Below are positions 1 to 9,530 of a stretch of 64,000 bases of DNA, one piece after another. Made by a program: the position numbers and the translations under genes. The notes beneath the pieces were generated by a model, which worked only from the letters and a program-made list of their open reading frames with translations, was not told the DNA's origin and searched no databases. Positions within the stretch are counted from its first letter, which is position 1. Each line of letters opens with the position of its first letter. Source of the DNA: CAZDKK01 sp964603725 (lineage in GTDB: Bacteria; Eisenbacteria; RBG-16-71-46; CAIMUX01; WJJG01); the NCBI GenBank assembly GCA_964603725.1, contig CAZRWW010000004.1, forward strand, positions 57,549-121,548, given 5' to 3'.

Positions 1-699
1 AGCGCCCTGCCGGGCCGGGGGACCTACGCGTTTGCCTGGGACGTCGTCAGGCTGCGCCGGCGCGAGCGCGGCTTCCAGGCGCGCGGGATGCACACTTATC
101 TCTACAGCGCCGAGGCGCACGGGGGCCACGCCTGTCCCATCACGCCGAGCCTGATCGCCGCTCCCCGCGCTCGGCAGGCCTACGTCGTCCTGCACGAAGC
201 CTGGCACGCGACCTTGCGGCTCGAGGGCATCCGCATGCCCTACGCGCTCGAGGAGGCGACCGGCCGGGCGATCGGGGTGCTGGGGGCAATCGCGTTCGCC
301 GAGGCTCACGGAGACGGCGCCCTTGCGCGCGAAGCCCGCGCGCAGGCCCGGGCCTGGAGCGCCATGGCGAGCTTTGTGAACCTCAGCTACGTGCGGCTCG
401 ATCGGCTGTACAAGCGGGGCGGATCGGCGCGCGAGCGCGCCGCCCTGGTGCGGGACGTGCGCCGGGAGGCCCGCGCCCTGCGCGCGCGCACCGCGTCGCC
501 TTGGGAGCGCGAGGAGCTGGGGCGCGAGATCAACAACGCCTTCCTCTTTCGCTACTACGACTACACGAAGCTCTATCCCCTGGCGCTGTCGGTCTGTCGC
601 TCGGCAGGGTCGCTGCCCGCGGCGATGCGGGCGTACAAGCGGGCCGGAAGGCAGGGGGCGCCGGCGCTCCTGCGGGCGTACCTGCGCGCGCGTCGCTGA
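1..699 (+). CDS. Zincin-type metalloprotein, C-terminal part (5' end outside window)
   Basis: The reading frame is open from base 1 and runs to the TGA at 697-699, so the gene begins before the window; the ATG at 88 lies inside it. Downstream of that ATG there is an HEAWH motif (HExxH zinc site), followed about 15 residues later by a pair of glutamates (ALEEATG) that could supply the third ligand of a gluzincin. The rest is helical and rich in Arg and Ala, with no membrane segment. The HExxH plus downstream Glu is visible; the assignment as an active metallopeptidase is inference, and I cannot name the family. It is followed by a 165-base spacer and the aldolase gene on the same strand. Confidence 0.55.
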   Translation, partial: SALPGRGTYAFAWDVVRLRRRERGFQARGMHTYLYSAEAHGGHACPITPSLIAAPRARQAYVVLHEAWHATLRLEGIRMPYALEEATGRAIGVLGAIAFAEAHGDGALAREARAQARAWSAMASFVNLSYVRLDRLYKRGGSARERAALVRDVRREARALRARTASPWEREELGREINNAFLFRYYDYTKLYPLALSVCRSAGSLPAAMRAYKRAGRQGAPALLRAYLRARR

Positions 700-864
700 C
701 CGCGCGGCGAGTCGTGGAGGGCCGCGGGAAGTCCGTCCCCCCGGCGCACTTTGCCCTTGATTCGTGCGGGGAGTCCGCTGACGATTCCGGCGTCGGCCCG
801 AGCAAGGTCGCGGAAGGTGAACAGGGGCCGGTGCCAGACCCGCCCCGTGGCATGGGAGGTTGCG

Positions 865-2139
865 ATGGCTGCCGATTTCGAACGGGCGCTCCAGGTCGGA
901 CGCCCGCCCAATATCACCCGGCTCTTCCCCAATTCTCGCGCGCTGATCGTGAGCGGCAAGGCGATCGACCGGGCCCTGATGGCCAAGGGCCGGGCCATGA
1001 CGATCGCGGCCAACGCGCGCAGCTACTTCGTGGCCCGGGGTGCCCTGCGGGCGGCTCAGCGGGCCAACGCCGCCATCATCCTGGAAATCGCCAAGTCGGA
1101 GGGCGGCGCCAAGGCCTACTGCGCGATCAACTACTGGAACATCGCCCGTACCGTGGATGCGCTCTGCAACGAGCTCAAGATCACCGTGCCCGTGGCGGTC
1201 CACGCCGACCACTACGGCATCAAGGGCGCCGCGGATATCGAGCAAGCGCGCACGGAGATTCCGAGCATGTTCGACGCCGGGATCACCTCGATCGCCATCG
1301 ACGCCTCGCACCTGCCGGATGACGAGAACCTGCTCGCTTGCCTGACGCTCCACCCGTTGGTCCCGAAGTGGGCGGGGCTGGAAACCGAGGTCGGCGAGAT
1401 CAAGGGCAAGGCCGGCCTCTCGACCAAGGAGGAGGCGCTCTTCCTGATCCAGGGCCTGAACGCGCACGGCATCTCACCCGAGTGGATCGCGCTCAACAAC
1501 GGCACGACCCACGGGATCGAGGCGAGCGACGCCGGCATCCAGGTGGACTTGACCGCCGAAATCCACGAGGCCCTCACGCCGTACAAGGTCTCGGGCGCCC
1601 AGCATGGCACGTCGGGCAACAGCTCCGAGCGGCTGCGCCAGATCGCCAACCGCACGCGCACGACCAAGGCCAACGTGGCCACGGCCCTGCAGATGATCTC
1701 CTGGGGCGTCAAGGTGAACGACTACGGCAACGCCGAGCTCGATGCTAACGGCAAGTTCATCAAGGTCGCGAACCAGGGTATGTCCGAGACGGCCTGGAAC
1801 GAGATTCTCAAGTTCGCCAATGAGAAGAGTTACAAGGCCGGCGACTACAAGAACATCAACCTGCAGTTCGAGAACCGGCTCCTCGCTCAGCCGGCCGAGA
1901 TCCGCGAGCGCATGGCGGCGGGCGTCGAGGAGTTCGTCCACGGCCTGCTGACCAGGGTCTTCAACGCCCAGGACACGGCGCCGTTGGCGATGGAGGCGAT
2001 CCTGAAGGCCGGCTCCCACGACCTGGGCCCCAAGGCCAAGCCGATCGAGGACCCCGGGCAGTGGACCGAGGCGCGGATCCGCGAGCGCGCCAAGTCGCTG
2101 CAGGGCAGCAAGGGGCCGGCGGGCAACTTCGACGATTAG
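865..2139 (+). CDS. fba: Class II fructose-bisphosphate (ketose-bisphosphate) aldolase
   Basis: A 424-residue zinc-dependent aldolase that reversibly cleaves fructose 1,6-bisphosphate into DHAP and glyceraldehyde 3-phosphate in glycolysis and gluconeogenesis. The zinc-site HADHYG (HxDH class), the DAGITSIAID strand, an ETEVGEIKG segment and an ALNNGTTHG loop are typical of the class II family. The start at 865 is preferred over the longer frame (751) because GGGAGG lies just upstream and the product then begins MAADFERAL, without a low-quality extension. Length is at the long end of the family, as in the types that retain a C-terminal helical extension. The exact sugar (fructose or tagatose bisphosphate) cannot be fixed from motifs alone. 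Stop codon is TAG. Confidence 0.9.
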   Translation: MAADFERALQVGRPPNITRLFPNSRALIVSGKAIDRALMAKGRAMTIAANARSYFVARGALRAAQRANAAIILEIAKSEGGAKAYCAINYWNIARTVDALCNELKITVPVAVHADHYGIKGAADIEQARTEIPSMFDAGITSIAIDASHLPDDENLLACLTLHPLVPKWAGLETEVGEIKGKAGLSTKEEALFLIQGLNAHGISPEWIALNNGTTHGIEASDAGIQVDLTAEIHEALTPYKVSGAQHGTSGNSSERLRQIANRTRTTKANVATALQMISWGVKVNDYGNAELDANGKFIKVANQGMSETAWNEILKFANEKSYKAGDYKNINLQFENRLLAQPAEIRERMAAGVEEFVHGLLTRVFNAQDTAPLAMEAILKAGSHDLGPKAKPIEDPGQWTEARIRERAKSLQGSKGPAGNFDD

Positions 2140-2165
2140 GCCGACCGCTCCCCGCCCGCAGCGGC

Positions 2166-2171
2166 TATAAT
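2166..2171 (+). promoter_or_regulatory. Candidate -10 element upstream of the M14 carboxypeptidase gene
   Basis: A perfect TATAAT lies between the aldolase stop (2139) and the carboxypeptidase start (2236) in otherwise GC-rich DNA. No good -35 hexamer is found 16-18 bases upstream, so this is a candidate only. A second gene in this window (asnB, 56375) has an identical TATAAT in a similar position. Confidence 0.35.
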
Positions 2172-2235
2172 GAAGGGTTGGCGCGCCGGCCGCAGGGGTC
2201 GGCAAACCGCCGGACACAGGACGGGGAGGATCGAA

Positions 2236-4989
2236 ATGGCAGCGCGCGCGGCAGCCAAGCGGATCGCGATGGTCCTGCTGGCGTCCCTGATCTGGGCGCC
2301 GGCCTTCTTGAGCACCGAGGTCAAGGCCGGCCACGAGCCCTACGAGCAAATCCGGGTCTTCGTGCACCCGGACACCGATCGGACGGCGCTCTTCTACCAT
2401 CCCGACCTCGAGCTGATGGGCGTCGACGAGGAGGCGATCACGCTCCTCTCGCGCCCGGGGCTCACCGCGGGCCTGCGCGAGCGCGGGTTCGACGTCGAGG
2501 TGCTGATTCCCGATCTCGAGGCTCACTACGCCGCGCGCAACGCGGGAACCCGCGACTACGGCGTCTGGCACACCTACGCCGAGATGCGGGAGGAGATGAA
2601 CCTCATCCACGCCGAGTTCCCCCAGCTCACCACGGAGCCGATGGCGATCGGCCACACCGGCGAGGGACGCACGATCTGGGCCATGAAGGTCTCGGACAAC
2701 CCGACCGTCCAGGAAGACGAGCCCGAGGTGCTCTTCGACGGCGTGCACCACGCCCGGGAGATCATGGCGCTCGAGATCCCCCTGCACTTCATCCGCTACT
2801 TGTGCGAGAACTACGGCGCCGATCCGGTGATCACGTTCATCGTCGATCATCGCCAGGTCTGGTTCGTGCCGATGCTCAATGTCGACGGTTTTGTCTACAA
2901 CGAGCAGACGAGCCCCTTTGGCGGCGGCATGTGGCGCAAGAACAGGCGCGACAACGGGATCCCGGGCTGCGAGGGCGTCGACATCAACCGCAACTACCCC
3001 TATCAGTGGGGCGGCCAGGGTTCGTCGAGCGATCCCTGCAGCGAGACCTACCGCGGCCCCTCGCCGCGCTCCGAGCCCGAGATCCAGGCGCACACGAGCT
3101 TCATCAACGCGCACGACTTCGCCACCTGGAACAGCTATCACAGCGTCGTGGGGGCGATCCTCTTCCCATGGGGCTACACGACCCAGCCGACGCCCGATCA
3201 CGCGCGCTTCAACCGTCTCTGCGCCGAGCTGGTTCGCTACAGCCGCTACGACTACGGCCAGTGCTCGACCTACCTGTACATGGTCAGCGGAGGCTCGATC
3301 GACTGGGGCTACGGCGCGACGACCGAGCATCCGCAGATCTTCTCCGTGACGACCGAGGTGGGCGGCACCGGGTTCTGGCCCGACCCGAGCGAGCGCGAGG
3401 GCCTCATCGCCGAGAACATCTACAGCGACATTCATCTCTGCCTGGTGGCGGGCGGCTATCTGCACCTCGAGGGGTTGGCGGTGACAGGTGGCGACGGCAA
3501 CGGCCGGCTCGACCCCGGCGAGACCGCGGTGCTCGCCCCCAGCGTGATCAACCTCGGGATGAGGCACGCCGTCACCAACGCGCGGCTGACGGTGGCCTGC
3601 GACGACCCCTACATCGTGCTGCACGCGGCGCAGACCGGCTTCGGGACGATCAATGCCGGAGAAACGGCGACCGCCGGGGCGCCGCCGCTGGAGCTCAGCG
3701 TTGAGGGGAGCTGTCCGGAGGGGCGCGAGGTGAATTTCCTGTTCCGCCTGGAGGGCGACGAATGCATGGTCATCGAGGAGACCGTGCAGCTCGTGATCGG
3801 CGTGCGTCCCCTGCTGTACGGCTGCGATTTCGAGTCTGAGTTGCACGGCTGGACGCAGGATCCATCGCACAATGCCCAGCTCGGCTACTTCGAGCGCGTC
3901 GATCCGATCGCCACGCCCTACCAGCCAGGGGACGACACGACGCCCGACCCGGGCGTCAACGCGTGGATCACCCTGCAGAACCCCGGTGGCCAGATCGGCT
4001 ATGACGTGGACCGCGGCATCGCCGCCACCCGCTCCCCCGCGATCGACCTCTCCGGCGCGGGGCGCGTGCGGCTCGACATGAACTACTTCTTCGGGCAGAA
4101 CGAGGAAGGCGACGACCCGGAGGACTTCTTCCGCATCGATGTCTCCAATGACGGCGGCGCCACTTACCCGGTCAACCTCGTGCTCATTGGGGACGTCAGC
4201 CACGGACCCGATTGGCTGAATCTGCAGGTGGATCTCCAGGAGCATCTGGCGCTGACCAATCAGATGGTCATCCGCATCCAGGCCTCGGACGGCGTGGCGT
4301 CGGCCGACATCATCGAGGGCGGCACGGACGATGTGTTCATCTACGACGCCGGGCTCGCCAATCGGCCGCCCACGCAGCCGGCGCTTATCTACCCGCCCGC
4401 GGGCGGCACCGGCGTGTCCCTGACGCCGGAGCTGCTCGTCGGCAACGCGACCGACCCCGAGGGCGATCCGCTCACCTACGGCTTCCGCATCTACTCCGAT
4501 CCGGAGCTGACCTCCCTCGTGGCCGCGGCCGACGGCGTGCCGGAGGGCGCGGGCGGGACGACCGCGTGGATCGCCACGCCCCAGCTCGCGCCGGAGACGA
4601 CGTACTACTGGCGGGCTTATGCCGCCGACCCCGTGCTGCGCGGCCTGTACGCGCCGGCCGCCGAGTTCACGACAATCGGCGGGGGCTCCTCGGCCGGCGA
4701 GGCGCCGCCGCGCGGCGGCCTGGCCCTGGCCGCCGGACCCAACCCAGCGCAGGGCGAGGTGCGCATTCGCTATTACACGCCGGCGACGGCGAACGCGCGG
4801 CTGGAAATCGTCGACGTCGCCGGTCGCCGCGTGCGGACGCTGCCCGGCGTGCGCTGGACCGCGGGTTGGCACGAGGTCGCCTGGGACGGCCGCGACGAGG
4901 CCGGCCGGCCGGCGGGCAGCGGCGCGTACTGGGTGCGGCTGGTTTTGCCGACCGAGACACGCACGGTGCGCGTGATGCGGATGCCATAG
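2236..4989 (+). CDS. Secreted M14 zinc carboxypeptidase with C-terminal FlgD-Ig/sorting-type module
   Basis: A 917-residue exported protein. A signal peptide of about 31 residues (Arg/Lys start, MVLLASLIWAP core) precedes the mature GHEPYEQ. The peptidase domain has the M14 signatures: VHHARE (zinc His and Glu), a GVDINRNYPY segment, a third His in NSYHSVVG and the catalytic Glu in TTEVGG, as in carboxypeptidase T. After the catalytic domain come a DGNGRLDPGE segment, a jelly-roll-like region (CDFESELHGW), an Fn3-like domain (PTQPALIYPPAGG) and a final FlgD-Ig-like module starting NPAQGEVRIRYY and ending with WVRLVLPTETRTVRV. The last module resembles C-terminal sorting domains of FCB-group bacteria. 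Start chosen because GGGGAGGATCGAA precedes the ATG at 2236. It likely degrades extracellular peptides. Confidence 0.88.
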   Translation: MAARAAAKRIAMVLLASLIWAPAFLSTEVKAGHEPYEQIRVFVHPDTDRTALFYHPDLELMGVDEEAITLLSRPGLTAGLRERGFDVEVLIPDLEAHYAARNAGTRDYGVWHTYAEMREEMNLIHAEFPQLTTEPMAIGHTGEGRTIWAMKVSDNPTVQEDEPEVLFDGVHHAREIMALEIPLHFIRYLCENYGADPVITFIVDHRQVWFVPMLNVDGFVYNEQTSPFGGGMWRKNRRDNGIPGCEGVDINRNYPYQWGGQGSSSDPCSETYRGPSPRSEPEIQAHTSFINAHDFATWNSYHSVVGAILFPWGYTTQPTPDHARFNRLCAELVRYSRYDYGQCSTYLYMVSGGSIDWGYGATTEHPQIFSVTTEVGGTGFWPDPSEREGLIAENIYSDIHLCLVAGGYLHLEGLAVTGGDGNGRLDPGETAVLAPSVINLGMRHAVTNARLTVACDDPYIVLHAAQTGFGTINAGETATAGAPPLELSVEGSCPEGREVNFLFRLEGDECMVIEETVQLVIGVRPLLYGCDFESELHGWTQDPSHNAQLGYFERVDPIATPYQPGDDTTPDPGVNAWITLQNPGGQIGYDVDRGIAATRSPAIDLSGAGRVRLDMNYFFGQNEEGDDPEDFFRIDVSNDGGATYPVNLVLIGDVSHGPDWLNLQVDLQEHLALTNQMVIRIQASDGVASADIIEGGTDDVFIYDAGLANRPPTQPALIYPPAGGTGVSLTPELLVGNATDPEGDPLTYGFRIYSDPELTSLVAAADGVPEGAGGTTAWIATPQLAPETTYYWRAYAADPVLRGLYAPAAEFTTIGGGSSAGEAPPRGGLALAAGPNPAQGEVRIRYYTPATANARLEIVDVAGRRVRTLPGVRWTAGWHEVAWDGRDEAGRPAGSGAYWVRLVLPTETRTVRVMRMP

Positions 4990-5006
4990 GCCGCTCTCGT
5001 GCGGCC
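4989..5006 (+). terminator. Short GC hairpin at the end of the M14 gene
   Basis: GGCCGC-TCTCGT-GCGGCC forms a perfect 6-bp stem beginning at the last base of the TAG stop codon. There is no T tract, so a terminator role is only a possibility. Confidence 0.25.
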
Positions 5007-5063
5007 CGGCGCGGTGCGACGATTGGCTTGATCCACCGGCACCCCCCGGGGAGATGCGGACCG

Positions 5064-6719
5064 ATGCGTTGGATGCCGTGCCTCCTGGCGCTCGCCGCGG
5101 TCGCCGCGCCGGGCGCCCCGGCCACCTACACGGTCCTGCCCGACGGCTCGGGGGACTACGCGACGATCCAGGCCGCCCTGGATGCGGCCGGCCCCGGCGA
5201 CACCATCGAGCTCGGCGACGGGACCTTCACCGGCGACGGCAATCGCGACCTGTCCTTCGCGGGCAAGGCGATCCACCTGCGCTCGGCGAGCGGCAACCGC
5301 GGCGCGTGCACGATCGACTGCCAGGGCAGTGAGACCGCGCCGCACCGGGCCTTCGTGATCGCTGCCGGCGAGGGCAGCGGGACCATCATCGCGGGCATCA
5401 CCATCACCGGCGGCGTCGCCCGGCGCGCCGGTTCCGGCGCCTCCCCGGCCGATGCGCGCGGCGGCGCGATCTACTGCTCCGGATCCGCGCCGCTGATCCG
5501 CGATTGCGTGTTCAGCGGCAACGCCGCCGAGTTCGACGGCGGCGCGCTGTACAGCGCCTCGGAGGCGGCCCCGGTCGTGGAAGACTGCCTGTTCGCCGCC
5601 AACCATGCCACCACCGGAGGCGCCGTGCACTGCTCCGCGGACGCCGCCGCGGTCAGTCGCTGCGAGTTCACCGGCAACACCGCCCGCAACGGCGCCGCCC
5701 TGGCGTGGCGCGAATCCGCCGTCGCGCTCACCGGCTGCGCGTTCACCGGCAACGCGGCTGAGGTGACCGCCGGAGCCGTCAGCGCGGGCGCCTCCGCCGG
5801 CGCGGCCGTCCACGACTGCGCCTTTTCCGGCAACACCGCGCCCTACGGCGGCGCCGTGACGTGCTTCGGCGGCGGCGCCCCCACGTTCTCCGCGTGCGCG
5901 TTCCGCGACAACAGCGCCGCGGGCCAGGGCGACTGGCCCGCCGGCTGCGGCGGCGCCCTGTTCGCCGACGTGTTCAGCTCGCCCGCGCTGACGGCCTGTG
6001 AGCTCCGCGCCAACACGGCGGTCGCGGACGGCGGAGCGATCTACGCCAACGGCGTCGCGACGGCCATCGCCGGGTGCGCCTTCACCGAGAACGAAGCGCG
6101 GCGCAGCGGCGGTGCAGTCTACTGCGACAGCGATTTCCCTGAGATTACGGCGTGCCTGTTCAAGTACAACATCGCGATCGCCGCGGGGGGCGGCATCTAC
6201 TTGTTCGGAGGATTCCCGGAGCTGAGCGGCTGCAGCTTCTACTCGAACAGGGCCGACGCCGGCGGCGGCTTGGCGGTCGCGGCGGGCGCCGGCGCGATCA
6301 CATCGTGCACCCTGCAGTGGAACGCCGGAACCCTCGGCGCGGGCGTGGCGGCGCTCGACGGGGCCGTGGCGACCCTGGCCGGCACGTTGATCCTGTCCAA
6401 CCGGATCGGCGCGGCGGTCGCCTGCGACAACGGCGCCCGCGTGACCCTGTCGTGCTGCGACTTGTACGACAACGCCGGGGGCGACTGGGAGGGCACGGCG
6501 GTCGCCGATCAGTGGGGGGCGAACGGCAACATCAGCGCCGATCCGGACTTCTGCTACGCCCGCCCCTGGCTGCACGACGACTGGTCGGTGCATGACGTTT
6601 CCCCCTGCGCCCCGGCGCAATCCGCCTGCGGGCTGATCGGGGCCTGGGCAGCCGACTGCAGCGGAACCCCGGTCGAGGCCGTGCGCTGGGGAGCGATCAA
6701 GGCGCTGTTCCGGCGATAG
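5064..6719 (+). CDS. Secreted right-handed parallel beta-helix repeat protein
   Basis: A 551-residue protein with a short signal peptide (MRWMPCLLALAAVAAPGAPA) and then VLPDGSGDYATIQAALDAA, the usual opening of pectate-lyase-like beta-helix proteins. The rest is about fifteen degenerate coils of 22-30 residues with the pattern GGAIYCxGSAPLIRDCxFSGNxA, each carrying paired Cys and an N-A/N-T asparagine ladder. No pectate lyase catalytic Asp/Arg set is evident, so it could be a carbohydrate-binding or structural surface protein. The ATG at 5064 follows GGGGAG. Unlike its neighbours it has no FlgD-like tail; it ends at FRR. It sits 74 bases after the M14 gene and could be co-transcribed. Confidence 0.8.
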   Translation: MRWMPCLLALAAVAAPGAPATYTVLPDGSGDYATIQAALDAAGPGDTIELGDGTFTGDGNRDLSFAGKAIHLRSASGNRGACTIDCQGSETAPHRAFVIAAGEGSGTIIAGITITGGVARRAGSGASPADARGGAIYCSGSAPLIRDCVFSGNAAEFDGGALYSASEAAPVVEDCLFAANHATTGGAVHCSADAAAVSRCEFTGNTARNGAALAWRESAVALTGCAFTGNAAEVTAGAVSAGASAGAAVHDCAFSGNTAPYGGAVTCFGGGAPTFSACAFRDNSAAGQGDWPAGCGGALFADVFSSPALTACELRANTAVADGGAIYANGVATAIAGCAFTENEARRSGGAVYCDSDFPEITACLFKYNIAIAAGGGIYLFGGFPELSGCSFYSNRADAGGGLAVAAGAGAITSCTLQWNAGTLGAGVAALDGAVATLAGTLILSNRIGAAVACDNGARVTLSCCDLYDNAGGDWEGTAVADQWGANGNISADPDFCYARPWLHDDWSVHDVSPCAPAQSACGLIGAWAADCSGTPVEAVRWGAIKALFRR

Positions 6720-7110
6720 GCTTGGTTGTGCTGCGAGTGCCTGTGATGGACTTGGGGCCGCGCGACGGTCTAGGCCAAGACGATCCGCCCGAGCCCGCCC
6801 TCGGGCATATGGTGCACCCCCGCTCGGCCGGGCGTTCACCCTCGGCGGGCCCCGGCCAGTCCTGGAGGTATCCCGCCCCCGCCAGGTGGGGAAAGACACC
6901 GGCGTTGCGCTCGCGGTCGGCCGAGAGCACGTACTTGAGCGGTTGGAGATTGGCCCCCGAGCCGGCCGCGAGCACTCTGCCACATTGCACAGGCTCGCGC
7001 ACCCGCCTTAGACTGAGCGTCTCCGCCCGCCGCGCGGCCGATGGCGAACCCGGCATCCAGATGCCGCCGGCAGCGGGGCCGAACGGGAGCACCGCCCATT
7101 GGAGGTTGGC
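6720..7110 (+). other. Intergenic stretch without a convincing gene
   Basis: About 390 bases between the beta-helix and prolyl oligopeptidase genes. Open frames on both strands here are Arg/Pro-rich shadows without a recognisable domain or ribosome site. I see no promoter hexamer pair or repeat that stands out. Confidence 0.4.
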
Positions 7111-9342
7111 ATGGCCCTCGCGCTGCAGCATCCCGCGACCGCCCTGACCCTGCTCTGCATCGTCCTCGCCCCGGCCAGCGGGACCGCTCCGGCGCCGGCC
7201 GCGGTCGCTCCGCCGCCGGCCGGGACCGCTCCGGCGCCGGCCGGGATCGCTCCGCCGCCGGCAGGGATCGCTCCGCCGCCGGCCGCGGCCACTCCGTGGG
7301 CCTCGCCGCCGCGGCCCTATCCCGAGACCCCGCGGATCGCGGTGACCGACACGCTGCACGGCGTCGCCCTGGTCGATCCCTATCGCTGGCTCGAGGACTC
7401 CGCCGACCCCCGGGTGCAGGCCTGGGTGGTCGCGCAGTCGGCCCTGACCCGGGCGCTGCTCGATTCGCTGCCGCAGCGCCCCCGCCTCATCGCGCGCCTC
7501 ACGGAGCTCATGCGGTGCGATCATGAACGGGTCCCGGAACGCGCTCTCGCGGGCGAACGGCTCTTCTACAGCCGGCGCGCCGCAGGCGACGAGAAGTGGA
7601 CCTACTGGATGCGGCGGACCGACGACGCTTCGTCGGCCGAGCTCATCGATCCCAACCAGTGGCCGCGGGAGGCCACCCTGGCGGGCACCGCCCCTTCGCG
7701 CGATGGCCGTCTGGTCGCCTTCGGCACGGCCCACGCCGGTGATGAGAACCCGATCGTCCGCGTTCTTGAGACCGATACCGGACGGCTCCTGCCCGATACG
7801 CTCCAGGGTTGGAAGCATTACGTCAACGCCTGGCTGCCGGATGCCTCGGGGTTCTATTACTCCGCGAAGCCACGCCGCGGCACGGTGCCGGAGGGTGACG
7901 AGCATTACTGGCCGTCGCTCTACTTTCATCGCCTGGGCACACCTGCCGCCGACGATGTGAAGATCTTCTCTCATCCCACGGTGAGGGAGTATTGGCACGA
8001 TGGCTCGATCTCGGAGGATGGACGCTATCTCATCCTGAGCCGCAGCCTGTTCAACACGAATGAGGTATACTACCAGGAGCTGGGCAAGGACGACGATCCG
8101 ATACCGCTGGCGATCGGCTTCGACGCATCCTACACAGCGCACTTCATCGAGGATAAGATCCTCATTCTCACCGACAGCGGCGCGCCTCAGTACATGGTCT
8201 ACGTCACGGACAACGCCCACCCCGGGCGGCAGCACTGGCGGATGATGATTCCGGAACGGACCGACGAGCGATTGTCCTACATCAAACCAGTGGCGGGACA
8301 CATCTATGCGGTCTACGTTCGCAATGCGTATGATGTCATCCGCATCTACGACCTGGAAGGGCGGCATCTGCGGGATCTGCCCTTGCCTGCGTTGGGAAGC
8401 GCCTCGGTAAGCGGCCACTGGTCGCGCGATGACGTGTGGGTGGAGTTTGAGTCGTACACGTACCCGCCAAGTACGTATAAGTATAACTTCGCCAGCAACA
8501 CGCTCGAGCTCTATCGCGCCCACCCGCTCGAGGTCGACCTGGAACGGTTTGTTGTCGAGCAGGTGTGGTATCCATCCAAAGACGGAACGCGCGTATCGAT
8601 GTTCCTGGTTCACGACCGCAGCCTCGTCCGCGACGGCGGCAGCGCGGTTTGCCTGACGGGCTACGGGGGCTTTGACGTTGCGGTCCAACCGCGCTTCTCG
8701 CCGGAGAAGATCCCGTGGCTCGAGGCCGGCGGCGTGCTGGCTGTGCCGAACCTGCGTGGCGGCGGCGAGTATGGCCGAGCGTGGCACGAGGCGGGCATGC
8801 GCGAGAAGAAGCAGAATGTCTTCGATGACTTCCTGGCGGCGGCCGAATGGCTCATCGCCCAGGGCTACACGAGCCCGGCCAAGCTGGTCATCAGCGGGGG
8901 CAGCAACGGCGGGCTGCTCGTGGGCGCCGCCTGCGTCCAGCGACCGGAGTTATTCCGGGCGGTGGATTGCGCGGTGCCGCTTCTCGACATGGTGCGCTAC
9001 CACCTCTTCAGACTGGCCAACATCTGGGCCGAGGAGTACGGCAGCGCCGCCGATCCCCAGCAGTTCGCCTATCTGCGACGCTACTCGCCCTATCACAACG
9101 TGGTCGCGGGAACCGCCTACCCGGCCAGTCTGGTCTCGAGCGGCGAGAACGACGCGCGGGTCGACCCGCTCCACGCTCGCAAGATGGTGGCTGCCCTGCA
9201 GCACGCCAATCCCGGCGGAGAACCGGCGCTGCTGCTCGAGTACCGCGCCTCGGGGCACGGCGGCGGGACCACGCTGAGCGACCGGATTGCGGACACCGCC
9301 GATCGGTGGTCGTTCCTGATGCACGCAGCAGGAATGCCATAA
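7111..9342 (+). CDS. Prolyl oligopeptidase family (S9A) serine peptidase, exported
   Basis: A 743-residue protein. A signal-like N-terminus is followed by a Pro/Ala linker built from imperfect PPPAG(I/T)AP repeats (7185-7285). It is then typical S9A from VTDTLHGVALVDPYRWLED onward: a beta-propeller, then an alpha/beta hydrolase domain. The catalytic triad is visible as Ser598 in GGSNGG, Asp681 in NDARVDPLH and His716 in SGHGGG. PNLRGGGEYG is the usual oxyanion-region motif. It should hydrolyse short peptides after proline, here probably in the periplasm or outside. The ATG at 7111 is preferred over the upstream TTG at 7099 because GGAGG sits 5 bases before it. The repeat linker is the unusual part. 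Confidence 0.9.
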   Translation: MALALQHPATALTLLCIVLAPASGTAPAPAAVAPPPAGTAPAPAGIAPPPAGIAPPPAAATPWASPPRPYPETPRIAVTDTLHGVALVDPYRWLEDSADPRVQAWVVAQSALTRALLDSLPQRPRLIARLTELMRCDHERVPERALAGERLFYSRRAAGDEKWTYWMRRTDDASSAELIDPNQWPREATLAGTAPSRDGRLVAFGTAHAGDENPIVRVLETDTGRLLPDTLQGWKHYVNAWLPDASGFYYSAKPRRGTVPEGDEHYWPSLYFHRLGTPAADDVKIFSHPTVREYWHDGSISEDGRYLILSRSLFNTNEVYYQELGKDDDPIPLAIGFDASYTAHFIEDKILILTDSGAPQYMVYVTDNAHPGRQHWRMMIPERTDERLSYIKPVAGHIYAVYVRNAYDVIRIYDLEGRHLRDLPLPALGSASVSGHWSRDDVWVEFESYTYPPSTYKYNFASNTLELYRAHPLEVDLERFVVEQVWYPSKDGTRVSMFLVHDRSLVRDGGSAVCLTGYGGFDVAVQPRFSPEKIPWLEAGGVLAVPNLRGGGEYGRAWHEAGMREKKQNVFDDFLAAAEWLIAQGYTSPAKLVISGGSNGGLLVGAACVQRPELFRAVDCAVPLLDMVRYHLFRLANIWAEEYGSAADPQQFAYLRRYSPYHNVVAGTAYPASLVSSGENDARVDPLHARKMVAALQHANPGGEPALLLEYRASGHGGGTTLSDRIADTADRWSFLMHAAGMP

Positions 9343-9530
9343 TCCTTTTTGCCACAATCGGTTAACCACTCGAAGCCCAACGCGGCGCCCGGGCCGGCGA
9401 CAACACACTCTCCGCGCAGGATCATCCTTGGCACGTCCGAACTTTAGAGCGGCACCGCGCCGCGGGACGACCCATGCCGTCTCTCGACCAGGCGCACGGC
9501 GAGCCACGAGTCCAAGTGGGGGTAACGCAG

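Noticed and set aside
1474..4872. Long minus-strand frame of 1132 codons
   Set aside because: Opposite to the well-supported aldolase and M14 genes; Arg/Val/Gly-rich shadow typical of GC-rich DNA.
9451..9475. Sigma-54-like TTGGCAC upstream of the TonB receptor
   Set aside because: The -24-like GG has no GC at the matching -12 position.
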